Shown: positions 1 to 8,940 of the stretch, one piece after another
Numbering within the stretch: position 1 is the stretch's first letter
How the letters are laid out: every line of letters begins with the position of its first letter
DNA from: Halobacteriovoraceae bacterium
Lineage (GTDB): Bacteria > Bdellovibrionota > Bacteriovoracia > Bacteriovoracales > Bacteriovoracaceae
Reading direction: 5' to 3'
Assembly: GCA_002713145.1 (NCBI GenBank)
Contig: PAVS01000013.1
Location: forward strand, 104,694 to 168,693
Length of the DNA stretch: 64,000 bases
Program-made: the position numbers and the translations under genes
Notes under the pieces: model-generated
What the model was told of the DNA's origin: nothing
The model's database searches: none
What the model saw: the letters and a program-made list of their open reading frames with translations, nothing else

Positions 1-519
1 GAGTACGATAAGTGTGTTGCTATTTCTACTCAAGCAAGTATTCGCGAGATGATGCTTCCTGGAGCTATAGCTCTTATTACTCCTGTTGTGGTTGGATTTG
101 CTTTTGGACCTGAAGTTTTAGGGGGTCTTCTTGCAGGTGTAACTGTTTCAGGTGTTCTTATGGGGATGTTTCAAAATAATGCCGGTGGAGCTTGGGATAA
201 CGCTAAGAAATCTTTTGAAGCGGGTGTTGAGATCAATGGTCGTATGGAATACAAGGGAAGTGAAGCTCACAAAGCAAGTGTAACTGGTGATACGGTTGGT
301 GACCCCTTTAAAGATACATCTGGTCCAAGTATGAATATTCTTATTAAGCTTATGAGTATTGTTGCCTTAATCATCGCACCTCATATATCTGTTGCTCCTC
401 ATGCTGCAGATCACTCTGATAGTTCAATTTATGAAACTAATACAGTGATCGAGCAAGAGCTAGAAGAATCATTTACTGATGAAGAACAAGAAGACTTAGA
501 TGAAAAAATAAGTAACTAA
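1..519 (+). CDS. hppA: Membrane-bound proton/sodium-translocating pyrophosphatase, C-terminal part
   Basis: The reading frame is open from the first base, so the gene begins upstream of the window and only the last 172 residues are visible. These enzymes couple hydrolysis of pyrophosphate to ion pumping across the inner membrane. The visible part holds the late transmembrane helices and the conserved cytoplasmic strings [26 protein letters not shown] and NILIKLMS, which are diagnostic of the family. The tail after the last helix is unusually acidic ([18 protein letters not shown]). A strong terminator follows immediately. Ion specificity (K+-dependent or independent, H+ or Na+) cannot be read from this part. 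Confidence 0.95.
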   Translation, partial: EYDKCVAISTQASIREMMLPGAIALITPVVVGFAFGPEVLGGLLAGVTVSGVLMGMFQNNAGGAWDNAKKSFEAGVEINGRMEYKGSEAHKASVTGDTVGDPFKDTSGPSMNILIKLMSIVALIIAPHISVAPHAADHSDSSIYETNTVIEQELEESFTDEEQEDLDEKISN

Positions 520-525
520 TTAATG

Positions 526-547
526 GCCCTCGCAAGAGGGCTTTTTT
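526..547 (+). terminator. Rho-independent terminator after hppA
   Basis: A perfect 6-bp stem GCCCTC/GAGGGC with a GCAA tetraloop is followed by six T residues. It lies directly behind the pyrophosphatase stop codon and before the carboxypeptidase start. Confidence 0.93.
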
Positions 548-561
548 ATTGGGAGATGTCT

Positions 562-1596
562 ATGAAAAATATAATTTTGCTTTTATCTATCCTGATGATT
601 ATTCACTACGCTTATGGTGAATGTGTACATGAAGAAACTCTCTTAGGAAGTTCTCTTCTGGATATTACTGATCTTGATCATCAGTACATGGTAGAGCAAA
701 ACGATGGTATCTATCTTCCCTTGGGCAAAGTAAGTATTAATCCTCTCAAAGTTTATCACGTACAAAAAATTGCCAAAAACCACAATCGCAAATTAAAGGG
801 TGATTTCGATCAATATAATCGAGATTATTTAAAATACTACCGCTACCATCATGTCCAAAAACTTATGGCGGCAATTACTCCTGATTTTAATCAATTTGGA
901 TATGAGACAGTCATTGTTGGGAAAAGTCTTGAAGGACGTGATCTCTATAGTGTGCGACCTAAAAACTTAGTACCTGGCAAAAAAACTATTCTCATGTTTG
1001 GTAGACATCATGGAGATGAAGGGACAGCCAATTGGATTATCGAAGGATTTTTAAAACAAATTATAAACATGAATGAAAAATTTCATGATGAGTTTCAACT
1101 AATACTTTACCCTATGGTTAATCCCGATGGGGCAGAGGCGGGAACTCGTTATAATAAAAATAATAGAGACCTCAATCGAAGTTGGGCCTATAACTTAGAT
1201 CAAAGCTATGATGAAGCCAAGATCATTCACAGCGATCTTAAAAATTATCTCTCAGGAAAAAAAGACATCGTCATCATGCTCGATATGCACGGTTCTTTTA
1301 CTGATGACTTTATTTATAGAGTCAAAAGAAATTATATCAACCCTGCTTTTTACGAGTTTCAGCAAAACTTTATCGATGAACTCGGCGCTCTCGATTCTTT
1401 CCAAAAGGGTAACTTTATTCTTTCTAATGGCCATCCAAAGATGGCAAGAATCGTGATGATTAAGAGTTATGGTCTCAATGCTCTAACGCACGAGACACCT
1501 AAGAATATTAAAATTCAAAATAGCCAGAACAGAAGCCTTCTCAGCTTAGAAGATCAAGGGAGCGCAGTCTTACAAGCGATCCTTAGACAATATTAA
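562..1596 (+). CDS. Secreted M14-family zinc carboxypeptidase
   Basis: 344 aa. Family members remove C-terminal residues or cleave peptidoglycan peptides. The zinc ligands fit the family: HGDE near residues 149-152 (HxxE) and the later His in MLDMHGS near 243. The substrate-binding NPDG and NNRDLNR motifs are present near 190-205, and the catalytic Glu is in THETP near 309. The first 20 residues form a signal peptide ending near AYG. The frame stays open upstream to 523, but that start lies inside the preceding terminator. GGGAG at 551-555 fits the ATG at 562 (spacing 6), with the ATG at 556 as an alternative. The product is probably periplasmic or secreted; its substrate is unknown. Confidence 0.9.
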   Translation: MKNIILLLSILMIIHYAYGECVHEETLLGSSLLDITDLDHQYMVEQNDGIYLPLGKVSINPLKVYHVQKIAKNHNRKLKGDFDQYNRDYLKYYRYHHVQKLMAAITPDFNQFGYETVIVGKSLEGRDLYSVRPKNLVPGKKTILMFGRHHGDEGTANWIIEGFLKQIINMNEKFHDEFQLILYPMVNPDGAEAGTRYNKNNRDLNRSWAYNLDQSYDEAKIIHSDLKNYLSGKKDIVIMLDMHGSFTDDFIYRVKRNYINPAFYEFQQNFIDELGALDSFQKGNFILSNGHPKMARIVMIKSYGLNALTHETPKNIKIQNSQNRSLLSLEDQGSAVLQAILRQY

Positions 1597-1627
1597 GTCA
1601 TTGATATCATTGGTGAAAAATTAAAAA

Positions 1628-1645
1628 TTCAAACAAGTGTTTGAA
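1628..1645. promoter_or_regulatory. Palindromic operator 1 of the efflux operon (putative TetR site)
   Basis: An 18-bp inverted repeat TTCAAAC-N4-GTTTGAA, identical in both arms to a second copy 39 bp downstream. It overlaps the likely -35 region (TTGAAG, 1641-1646). Binding by the TetR-type protein encoded at the end of the operon is an inference. Confidence 0.75.
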
Positions 1646-1668
1646 GAAAACTTGATTTATGTTATATT
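1641..1668 (+). promoter_or_regulatory. Candidate σ70 promoter of the efflux operon
   Basis: TTGAAG (1641-1646) and TATATT (1663-1668) are separated by 16 bp. The two operator palindromes cover both hexamers, which is the geometry expected for repression. Confidence 0.5.
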
Positions 1669-1684
1669 CAAACAAACGTTTGAA
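1667..1684. promoter_or_regulatory. Palindromic operator 2 of the efflux operon (putative TetR site)
   Basis: Second copy of TTCAAAC-N4-GTTTGAA. It covers the end of the -10 hexamer and the probable transcription start, and ends 7 bp before the GGAG ribosome binding site of the TolC-like gene. Confidence 0.75.
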
Positions 1685-1699
1685 TCACATGGAGATTTT

Positions 1700-3193
1700 A
1701 TGAAAATCGCACCTCTGCTCTTTTGTATTGGACTGATGACTTTTCAGATTAATGCAGAAGAATTTTTAATAACAGAAGACGCCCTTCTCGATATGGCCCA
1801 AGCTGAAAACCCAACTCTCGCTGAAATGGAAGCTAGTTTTCTTGCAAGTAAAGTTCAGGCCGAAGAGCTAAAAGACAAATTCGGTTTTGAAGCTTACGGG
1901 GGATATAATCATCTGGAAACCAATGAGAGAGCCATCATCTCTTTTCAACCTGTCTTCAGTAATATCAATCAATATACTGTAGGGGTAAAAAAATATTCTA
2001 AATACGGACTTGTTCTCGATGCCAATACTTCTGTAGATCAGAGAAGTGGAGCGTCCGTCGCAGGCTCTGATTATAAAGATATTCATACCACACGTATGGA
2101 GCTGGGGTTACAGATGGATCTTTGGAAAGATTTCTGGGGGAGAACCACAGCTAGACAATTAAAAAATGTTGAAGACCAGAAAAAAAAGGATGAACTACAA
2201 CTATCCATTTCCAAAAAAACATTTCAAATAAACGTGAGAAAACTCTACTGGGCACTGGTGGCCAATGCAGAAAAAATTAAAATTAATAAAAGACTTATCG
2301 CTACTGCAGGTAGACAACTCAAAGATGCACGCAGGAGAAGGGCCAATTCAATTTCCGATAGTGCAGAAGTTTCACGTTTTGAATCCCTCGTGCATCAACG
2401 AAATGGACAAATGCTTGCTCTTCAATATGAAAAAAGTGTTCTAGAAAAAAACTTAAAAGATCTTTTCCCAAACCTTAATAGCAAAGAAATAAAGTTATCG
2501 AATTATAATATTGATAAAACAATTTTAGAGGTGCTCACTTGCTCACAAGCCATTGGAGGAACTACAAATGCACCACTAGAACATACTTCATATGATGAAG
2601 TCACAAAGCTGCTAAAAGGCATGCAGGAGCGCCAGTATAAGGTTGACCAAACCTATGATGATATAGATCTCAAATTTGATCTGAAGCTCGCTCAAGTCGG
2701 TGTTTCTTCAGATACAGATAATGATACAGATTTCTACGGAGACTTTGATAGCTCATTGGATGATATAAGAGAAAACGATAGAAGTGCTATGAGTGCAGGG
2801 CTTATGCTCACAATTCCATTTGGAGAAAAGAGAGCTGAAACCACAAAAGTAAAAGAAAAGCTCACCGAAAATAAATTTAAAGCTAATATTCAAAACTTAG
2901 AAACCCAGGTTGTCACCACTCATAGTCTTACTCAAAATAATGTTCTTATTCTTAGAGACCTTGTTCGTGCACAACGTGCCAACTCAAAAGCATTGAATGT
3001 CAGAGTAAGAGAGATGAGAAAAAAATACAATCAAGCTAGGATACCAGAGTATGCTTTGATCCAAGATCAGGATTCATTGCTACAAAGTGATCTAGGGGTG
3101 ATTGATACCCAACTCCAGATGGTGAACACCATTTTAGATTATTTTACTATCTTTAACTCTTTTCCTTGCTCATTTAATAGGGGAATCAAATGA
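1700..3193 (+). CDS. TolC-like outer membrane efflux protein
   Basis: 497 aa with an N-terminal signal peptide (cleavage probably after INA in QINAEEF). The body has long amphipathic, Lys/Glu/Gln-rich helices (for example residues 130-260 and 390-470) separated by strand-rich segments. This is the pattern of outer-membrane efflux ducts. The start at 1700 is chosen because GGAG lies 5 nt upstream and the signal peptide begins there; the open frame runs back to 1637 but crosses the operator. It overlaps the next gene by 4 nt, so the two are co-translated. It presumably forms the exit channel for the pump encoded next. The substrate cannot be told from sequence. Confidence 0.85.
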   Translation: MKIAPLLFCIGLMTFQINAEEFLITEDALLDMAQAENPTLAEMEASFLASKVQAEELKDKFGFEAYGGYNHLETNERAIISFQPVFSNINQYTVGVKKYSKYGLVLDANTSVDQRSGASVAGSDYKDIHTTRMELGLQMDLWKDFWGRTTARQLKNVEDQKKKDELQLSISKKTFQINVRKLYWALVANAEKIKINKRLIATAGRQLKDARRRRANSISDSAEVSRFESLVHQRNGQMLALQYEKSVLEKNLKDLFPNLNSKEIKLSNYNIDKTILEVLTCSQAIGGTTNAPLEHTSYDEVTKLLKGMQERQYKVDQTYDDIDLKFDLKLAQVGVSSDTDNDTDFYGDFDSSLDDIRENDRSAMSAGLMLTIPFGEKRAETTKVKEKLTENKFKANIQNLETQVVTTHSLTQNNVLILRDLVRAQRANSKALNVRVREMRKKYNQARIPEYALIQDQDSLLQSDLGVIDTQLQMVNTILDYFTIFNSFPCSFNRGIK

Positions 3194-6100
3194 ATAAACT
3201 TACTCAATTTTTTGTTGATAATTATAAACTCACTATCATTCTCTCATTGATGATGGTTGTATTTGGTTTGATGGGGCTCGCTAGTATTAATGCTGAGTCT
3301 TACCCCAATGTTAATTTTGCCATGGTTCAAATAGAAACCCGCTATGAAGGGGCTACAGCTGAAGATGTGGAAACAAAAATCACGAGACCTATAGAAGATA
3401 AAATTCGAGAAGTTTCAGGGCTCAAAGATGTCCGCTCAGTTTCCAAATCAGGTCTCTCATCTATTTTTGTTCGGGTGGATATGGATAATGAAGATGAAGA
3501 TGAGGTTCTCGATGAACTGCAAAAAGCAGTCAAGTCTGTCAATGACCTTCCAGCTGATTTAAGAGATGAGCCAGACTATATGGAAATTAACTCAGAAGAA
3601 TTTCCGGCTATAGAATTTGCGATTATAGGTGATAACACCAATCGTGCTCGTGATCTTCTCGCCGATGAATTACAAGAAGAATTAGAAGATTCAAAAAAAG
3701 TAAAAGAGGTACGAGAAGTTGGCTTTTTAAAGAGACAATTTAATATTCGATTAGATGAGAAAAAACTGGCAAGTTTTCATATTGGTCTTGAAGAGGTTCT
3801 CAATAAAATAAGACAGCGGAATATTGATATCCCTGGAGGAGATCTCATAAATGAGGGGACTCAAAAATTAATTAGAATTGAAGGAAAAGTTTCTAATGTA
3901 GAAGAGCTAGGAAACGTCGTGATTAGGTCAAATTTCTCAGGACAAAAAATTCTGCTCAAAGATATTGCTGTGGTTGAAGATGGTGCAGAGGATCCTCAAG
4001 TACTCGCATCGTATAATGGCAAGCCAGCGACTCTACTCGTTGTCACTAAGAAAGCTGGGGCGGATACACTTGCCCTCGTCGAGGAAGTGACAGTTATTTT
4101 AGATAAATTTAAAAAGAAAACCGAAGGTAATTATCAGATCATTACTTATAATAACGAAGCAGTTAAAGTAAAAAAGAAATTAGAAATTCTCAGTTCTAAT
4201 GCTATCTCTGGATTGATTCTCGTGATTTTCTTTCTTTTTCTTTTTTTACCGGGAAAAGTTGGTTTGGTGGCAAGTATGTCCTTGCCTCTGGCAGTTATGG
4301 CCACCATGGGGTTTATGCCTTCCATGGGGATGAATCTTGATGCTATTACAATTCTTGCCCTGGTTATAGCCCTTGGTATGCTGGTGGATAACTCTGTTGT
4401 TATTTCTGAGAACTTTGTCAGGCTCCGTGATGAAGAAAAAATGTCACCTAAAGATGCCGCACTTAAATCCGTTGATCAGTTATGGCTTCCTATTACTTCA
4501 ACCGCTTTTACTACTATTGCGGCATTCTTACCCATGCTCGTGACAAAAGGTATTATGGGACAATTTATCAAATGGATTCCCATCATTGTGACCTTGTCTT
4601 TATTAATTTCACTGATAGAAAGTTTCTTTTTACTTCCTATGAGACTTAAATTTGCGGGAAAACAAACAAAAAAACAAAAAGAAAATCATAAAAAAGATTG
4701 GTTTGATAAGTATATCAAAAAGTTTGAGTCTTTTATGCTCTTTTGTATTCGTAAAAGATATTGGGCCCTTGGAGTTTTTCTTTTAACTATGGTGGGCTCT
4801 TTTGCTTTAATGGGGGTAGGAAATAAATTTATTCTCTTTCCCGCTGAGCAAACTGAAATCTATCTCGGTAGACTAGAGATGCCACGAGGAACAACCATTG
4901 AGCAAACTAAAAAAGAGCTGCTAAGAATTGAAGACGATATTGCAGAAGCTCTAGGTGATTGGCAACGAGCGGTGGTGGCCCGGGCTGGTATTTCCAAGAT
5001 GGGGCCTACGGATCCTAAAGGGGCCAATGGTGACAATCATGGGCTCATTACTATTTATGCTTCAGATTATGCAAAATATAATGTGGACTACCAAAGAGTA
5101 CTGGATAAGTTGAGAACAATTGAAGGGGAGAAGGCCAAGAGTCTCACCTTTGAAGTCCAGGCCAATGGACCTCCTGTAGGAGAAGCTATTAATGCCACCT
5201 TTAGATCCAACGATACTGAAAGTTTAAATCAAATGATCAATAATATTAAAAATGATCTCTCTCAGATTGATGGAGTGAGAGACCTTAAAGTTAATGATAT
5301 TTTAGGTGAAGAAGAAGTCAAAGTGAAAATTGATTATGCTAAAGCCGATCAACTGGGTCTTAGTGTGGACTCAATTGGTAACGCGATTAGAACGGCTCTC
5401 TCTGGAACGATGATCTCAAAAGTTACTCTGAATAACAAAGAGGTAGATTTAAATGTTCGCTATTTAGATAAATACCGCACCAATGATCAAGACATTAGTG
5501 AAATTAGAGTTATGGATGGCCAAGGCAATCTTGTACCAGTTAAAACTGTTGCTCAAACCGAGCTGAGTCAAGGACAGTATGAAATTAAACGCTATGATTT
5601 CAAACGCTCTAAGACTATAACAGGCGATGTGGTTGAATCCAAAATTACCAGTTTTGAGGCTAATCAAAAACTAAAAGAACTGTTTGAGAAGTATTCCAAA
5701 GAAATTGGTAATGTGAGCTTAGTATTTGGAGGGCAAGAAGAGTCGACTAAAGAATCCATGCAATCTCTAGGGCAAGCTTTAATTCTCGCTTTAATGGGAA
5801 TATTTGGTCTTCTGGTTTTTCTCTTTAACTCGTACATTAGACCTTTTATTATTATGACCACTATTCCTCTCGGACTCGTCGGGTTTTCTATTGCTTTCTT
5901 TTTACACGATAGACCGATCTCCTTTTTGGCCATGATCGGCGTGATTGGTCTTGCCGGAATTATCGTTAATGCGGGTATTATTCTCATATCTTTTATTGAT
6001 GAATTGAAAGCAGAAGGTAAATTAGAGATGGATCAAATTCTAGCAAAAGCTTCTGGTATGAGACTTCGTGCGGTGTTTGTGACCTCTCTCACCACCATAT

Positions 6101-6351
6101 CAGGACTTATCCCTACGGCTTACGGAATAGGGGGAAGTGATTCAATGCTGGTGCCTATGACTCTTGCTATGGCCTGGGGGCTCACTTCTGGAACAGTTCT
6201 GACGCTGATTTGGGTTCCTTGTGCTTATGCCATTTTAGAAGATTGGACCAAGCTTATGGCCAGAATCTTTAAAAGATCTGAGGATGAAGAAGAAGATGTC
6301 TACTATCCCTCTGACAGAGATGCAGTGAGAGTGGAGGCGTACGATGAATGA
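3190..6351 (+). CDS. RND-family efflux pump, inner-membrane transporter
   Basis: 1053 aa, the usual length of HAE-type RND pumps (AcrB/MexB-like). One N-terminal helix (about 14-34) precedes a large periplasmic region starting with PNVNFAMVQIETRYEG. A helix cluster follows at about 335-500, then a second periplasmic region and a second cluster at about 860-1030. The proton-relay segment reads GMLVDNSVVISENF: the first of the paired Asp residues of AcrB TM4 is kept and the second is Asn, as in other pumps of this type. The C-terminus is acidic and cytoplasmic. It sits between the TolC-like gene and the regulator, with overlaps on both sides. No membrane fusion protein is encoded here. Confidence 0.93.
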   Translation: MNKLTQFFVDNYKLTIILSLMMVVFGLMGLASINAESYPNVNFAMVQIETRYEGATAEDVETKITRPIEDKIREVSGLKDVRSVSKSGLSSIFVRVDMDNEDEDEVLDELQKAVKSVNDLPADLRDEPDYMEINSEEFPAIEFAIIGDNTNRARDLLADELQEELEDSKKVKEVREVGFLKRQFNIRLDEKKLASFHIGLEEVLNKIRQRNIDIPGGDLINEGTQKLIRIEGKVSNVEELGNVVIRSNFSGQKILLKDIAVVEDGAEDPQVLASYNGKPATLLVVTKKAGADTLALVEEVTVILDKFKKKTEGNYQIITYNNEAVKVKKKLEILSSNAISGLILVIFFLFLFLPGKVGLVASMSLPLAVMATMGFMPSMGMNLDAITILALVIALGMLVDNSVVISENFVRLRDEEKMSPKDAALKSVDQLWLPITSTAFTTIAAFLPMLVTKGIMGQFIKWIPIIVTLSLLISLIESFFLLPMRLKFAGKQTKKQKENHKKDWFDKYIKKFESFMLFCIRKRYWALGVFLLTMVGSFALMGVGNKFILFPAEQTEIYLGRLEMPRGTTIEQTKKELLRIEDDIAEALGDWQRAVVARAGISKMGPTDPKGANGDNHGLITIYASDYAKYNVDYQRVLDKLRTIEGEKAKSLTFEVQANGPPVGEAINATFRSNDTESLNQMINNIKNDLSQIDGVRDLKVNDILGEEEVKVKIDYAKADQLGLSVDSIGNAIRTALSGTMISKVTLNNKEVDLNVRYLDKYRTNDQDISEIRVMDGQGNLVPVKTVAQTELSQGQYEIKRYDFKRSKTITGDVVESKITSFEANQKLKELFEKYSKEIGNVSLVFGGQEESTKESMQSLGQALILALMGIFGLLVFLFNSYIRPFIIMTTIPLGLVGFSIAFFLHDRPISFLAMIGVIGLAGIIVNAGIILISFIDELKAEGKLEMDQILAKASGMRLRAVFVTSLTTISGLIPTAYGIGGSDSMLVPMTLAMAWGLTSGTVLTLIWVPCAYAILEDWTKLMARIFKRSEDEEEDVYYPSDRDAVRVEAYDE

Positions 6352-6955
6352 TACGACCAAAAAAAAGATTTTAGAGGTCGCTCACAAGCTCTTTGCTGAT
6401 AAAGGTTTTCAAGCAGTGAGTATACGAGAACTTGCAAAAGCTTGTGATGTAAATATTGCTGCGATTAACTATCATTTTGAAAATAAAGCCAAGCTTTATC
6501 AGGAAACAATTAAACATTCAGTCGCAGATATGACTCGAGATATAAAAGAAATCTATGAAGCTCAGAGCAGCTGTTCCATAGAGGACTTATCCATAAAAGT
6601 TTATAACTTGTTTATAGCTAAATCAGAAAATCTAAGGTCATCATTTAGGTTGATTCTCACAGTGTCAGAGAACCATGAGGCTTTTGGTGACTCACTTATT
6701 GAACATCACGGTCCTCCTGGGGGAGAATATTTTTATGAGTGTCTCAAACAGGAATTGCCTGGGGTAGAGCAAGCGGATCTCGATTGGGCGGTTCGATCTA
6801 TTTTTACTCAAATTATTCATAAGTCTCTTATTAAATGTAACTCCACTATTTGCAAGTCTCTAGAGGAAATTGGAATTACCCATTCAGTTATTGAAGAAGA
6901 TATCAGAAGGCTCATTAGGGTGATTCGCCGTGAGTTGAGCGAACCGGTCAAATAA
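6344..6955 (+). CDS. TetR/AcrR-family transcriptional regulator, CecR-like
   Basis: 203 aa. The N-terminal helix-turn-helix is clear: AHKLFADKGF, then VSIRELAKACDVN and IAAINYHFENK at about residues 12-50. That last string resembles CecR/YbiH-type regulators. The remaining residues form the helical ligand-binding and dimer domain. It overlaps the pump gene by 8 nt, with GGAGG shortly before its ATG, so it is the last gene of the operon it probably controls. Autoregulation through the two palindromes at 1628 and 1667 is the simplest model. The inducer is unknown. Confidence 0.9.
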   Translation: MNDTTKKKILEVAHKLFADKGFQAVSIRELAKACDVNIAAINYHFENKAKLYQETIKHSVADMTRDIKEIYEAQSSCSIEDLSIKVYNLFIAKSENLRSSFRLILTVSENHEAFGDSLIEHHGPPGGEYFYECLKQELPGVEQADLDWAVRSIFTQIIHKSLIKCNSTICKSLEEIGITHSVIEEDIRRLIRVIRRELSEPVK

Positions 6956-6967
6956 TTGCCAGCCTCA

Positions 6968-6993
6968 CTTAAATAAGGGAGACTTTATTTAAG
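6968..6993 (+). promoter_or_regulatory. Hairpin overlapping the ribosome binding site of the 7003 gene
   Basis: A perfect 9-bp inverted repeat CTTAAATAA/TTATTTAAG has an 8-nt loop. The 3' arm includes the first bases of the AAGGAG ribosome binding site (6991-6996). It could modulate translation or serve as a weak terminator of the efflux operon; there is no clean T run. Confidence 0.4.
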
Positions 6994-7002
6994 GAGCTAT
7001 TC

Positions 7003-8877
7003 ATGAGTCGAAGTTTATTTTTTCAGAAGAAATTCTGGCCTACTTATTGGACGATGTTTTTTGGGGCCTTCAACGATAATGTTTTTAAAAACGCTCTGGT
7101 GATTCTTATAACATTTAAGGCCTACGGTCTTGGGAGTCTTTCTCCTGAAATGATGGTTTCTCTTTGCGGGGGAATATTTATTCTTCCCTTTTTTCTCTTC
7201 TCTTCAACTGCAGGACAAATTTGTGATAAATATCCCAAAAACCAACTTATGCTCTATATCAAATTATGGGAAATCGGTGTCATGCTACTTGGGGCCTACG
7301 GTTTTATCACAGAACAAATAGGGCTTCTCATCATCACCCTGTTTCTAATGGGGTTACAGTCAACATTTTTTGGTCCTGTGAAATACTCCATTCTTCCTGA
7401 GCTTCTGCCAGAAGAGAAGCTGGTTGAGGGGAATGCTTTTTTTAGCATGGGGACGTTTGTATCTATACTTTTAGGTACTATTCTTGGAGGTTCATTAATT
7501 GCCATTGAGGGGGTTGGCGAAACCTATGTGGCCATTGCCGTGATGAGCTTTGCAGTGATAGGTTCTCTTTTTTCTCTGTTTATCTTAAAATTACCTGCAG
7601 GTGAGCCAGAGTTAAGAATTAATAAAAATCCTTTTTCTTCTATGATTGAAATATTAAAGATCACTAAGGAGGGGAGAGGTGTTTTTCTCGCTATCTTAGC
7701 TTTATCCTGGTTTTGGTTTTTAGGAGCAGCTCTGCTCTCTATGTTTCCCGTCTATGTTAAAGACTATATTGGGGGGAATGAATATGTTGCCACATTCTTT
7801 TTAGCTCTTTTTTCAATTGGTGTAGCCGTGGGAAGCATTATCTGTATGAAACTGAGTCGAAGAGGTTTAGAACTTGGGCTCGTTCCGTTTGGCACCTTTG
7901 GTATGAGTCTGTTTATTTTTGATCTGTATCTGATTGGAGGTTTTCCTCACGGCAGTGAGACTTATTTTGGTGTTTGGGAATTTATTACGAGAACTGAAAA
8001 TACCAGAATTATGATCGATATTTTTTGTCTTTCCGCTTTTGCTGGCTTTTTTACTGTTCCACTTATGACTTATGTCCAACAATTCTCGCCTAAGACAAAA
8101 CGCTCAAGAATTATATCTGGTCTTAATATCATTAATGCTCTTTTTATGGTGATCTCGGCCGTAACATTAGTGGCGCTTTATGCTCTTAAGCTTACTGTTC
8201 CACAAATATTTGGTGTCTGGTCAGTTTGTAACCTTTTAGTGGGATTGTATATTTACAGTGTCATCCCAGAATTCTTTTTAAGATTTCTCGCCAAGTTTGT
8301 TTTAAAGTTTATCTATCGCATTAAAGTGAAGGGAAGAGAGCATATTCCTAAGGATCAAGCTTGTATCCTCACATGCAATCATGTGAGCTTTATTGACTGG
8401 CTTGTAATTTATGGCTGTATTGACCGTCCCGTTCGCTTTATTATGTCTCATAAATATCATTCGCTCCCTATCATAGGTTTTCTCTTTAAAGACGCGGGGG
8501 TCATTCCTATAGCGACACGAAGTGAAAATGAAGAGCTTTTAGAAAAAGCTTACCTAGAAATTCAAAAGGCTTTAAATAATAACGAACTCATCTGTATCTT
8601 TCCTGAGGGTGGAATTACTTTAGACGGTGAACTTGCGCCTTTTAGAAAAGGAATAGAAAAAATACTCACAAAAAATCCCGTTCCTGTTATTCCTATGACT
8701 CTGCAAGGTCTGTGGGGGAGTTTTTTCTCCCGCATTCATAATAAGAAAGCACTGAATCGTCCAAGTCTTATTATAAAGAGATGGTTTTCAAAAGTAGAAC
8801 TCACACTTCATGAGCCCTGGCAGCCTCAGGAAGTGAGTGCTGAAAAGCTAGAAGCTTTTACGAGAGATAAACTTTAA
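7003..8877 (+). CDS. Lysophospholipid transporter-acyltransferase fusion (LplT-PlsC type)
   Basis: 624 aa. Residues 1-420 are an MFS transporter with about 12 helices of the LplT type (FFGAFNDNVFKN near the N-terminus). Residues 430-624 are a PlsC-type acyltransferase with the catalytic NHVSFID (HX4D) and the FPEGGIT motif. Such fusions flip lysophospholipids across the inner membrane and re-acylate them. E. coli Aas pairs its acyltransferase with an AMP-ligase domain, which is absent here, so acyl donation must come from elsewhere. The stop codon (8875-8877) lies inside the inverted end of the element that follows, so the native C-terminus may have been lost. Confidence 0.88.
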   Translation: MSRSLFFQKKFWPTYWTMFFGAFNDNVFKNALVILITFKAYGLGSLSPEMMVSLCGGIFILPFFLFSSTAGQICDKYPKNQLMLYIKLWEIGVMLLGAYGFITEQIGLLIITLFLMGLQSTFFGPVKYSILPELLPEEKLVEGNAFFSMGTFVSILLGTILGGSLIAIEGVGETYVAIAVMSFAVIGSLFSLFILKLPAGEPELRINKNPFSSMIEILKITKEGRGVFLAILALSWFWFLGAALLSMFPVYVKDYIGGNEYVATFFLALFSIGVAVGSIICMKLSRRGLELGLVPFGTFGMSLFIFDLYLIGGFPHGSETYFGVWEFITRTENTRIMIDIFCLSAFAGFFTVPLMTYVQQFSPKTKRSRIISGLNIINALFMVISAVTLVALYALKLTVPQIFGVWSVCNLLVGLYIYSVIPEFFLRFLAKFVLKFIYRIKVKGREHIPKDQACILTCNHVSFIDWLVIYGCIDRPVRFIMSHKYHSLPIIGFLFKDAGVIPIATRSENEELLEKAYLEIQKALNNNELICIFPEGGITLDGELAPFRKGIEKILTKNPVPVIPMTLQGLWGSFFSRIHNKKALNRPSLIIKRWFSKVELTLHEPWQPQEVSAEKLEAFTRDKL

Positions 8878-8898
8878 ACCGACTGACTATTATGGTGA
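8874..8898 (+). repeat. Left inverted repeat of the IS-like element
   Basis: TTAAACCGACTGACTA followed by TTATGGTGA. It pairs as an inverted copy with 9928-9952. The identity stops abruptly outside position 8874. Confidence 0.8.
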
Positions 8899-8940
8899 TA
8901 AACCTTTATAAGATTATCTCTAGGCTAAAAATATTTATTT

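Noticed and set aside
1252..1434. Minus-strand ORF inside the carboxypeptidase gene
   Set aside because: It lies wholly inside a well-supported M14 gene on the other strand and has no signal, domain or ribosome binding site.
5664..5987. 107-aa minus-strand ORF within the RND gene
   Set aside because: A shadow of conserved pump codons; strong family evidence for the plus strand.
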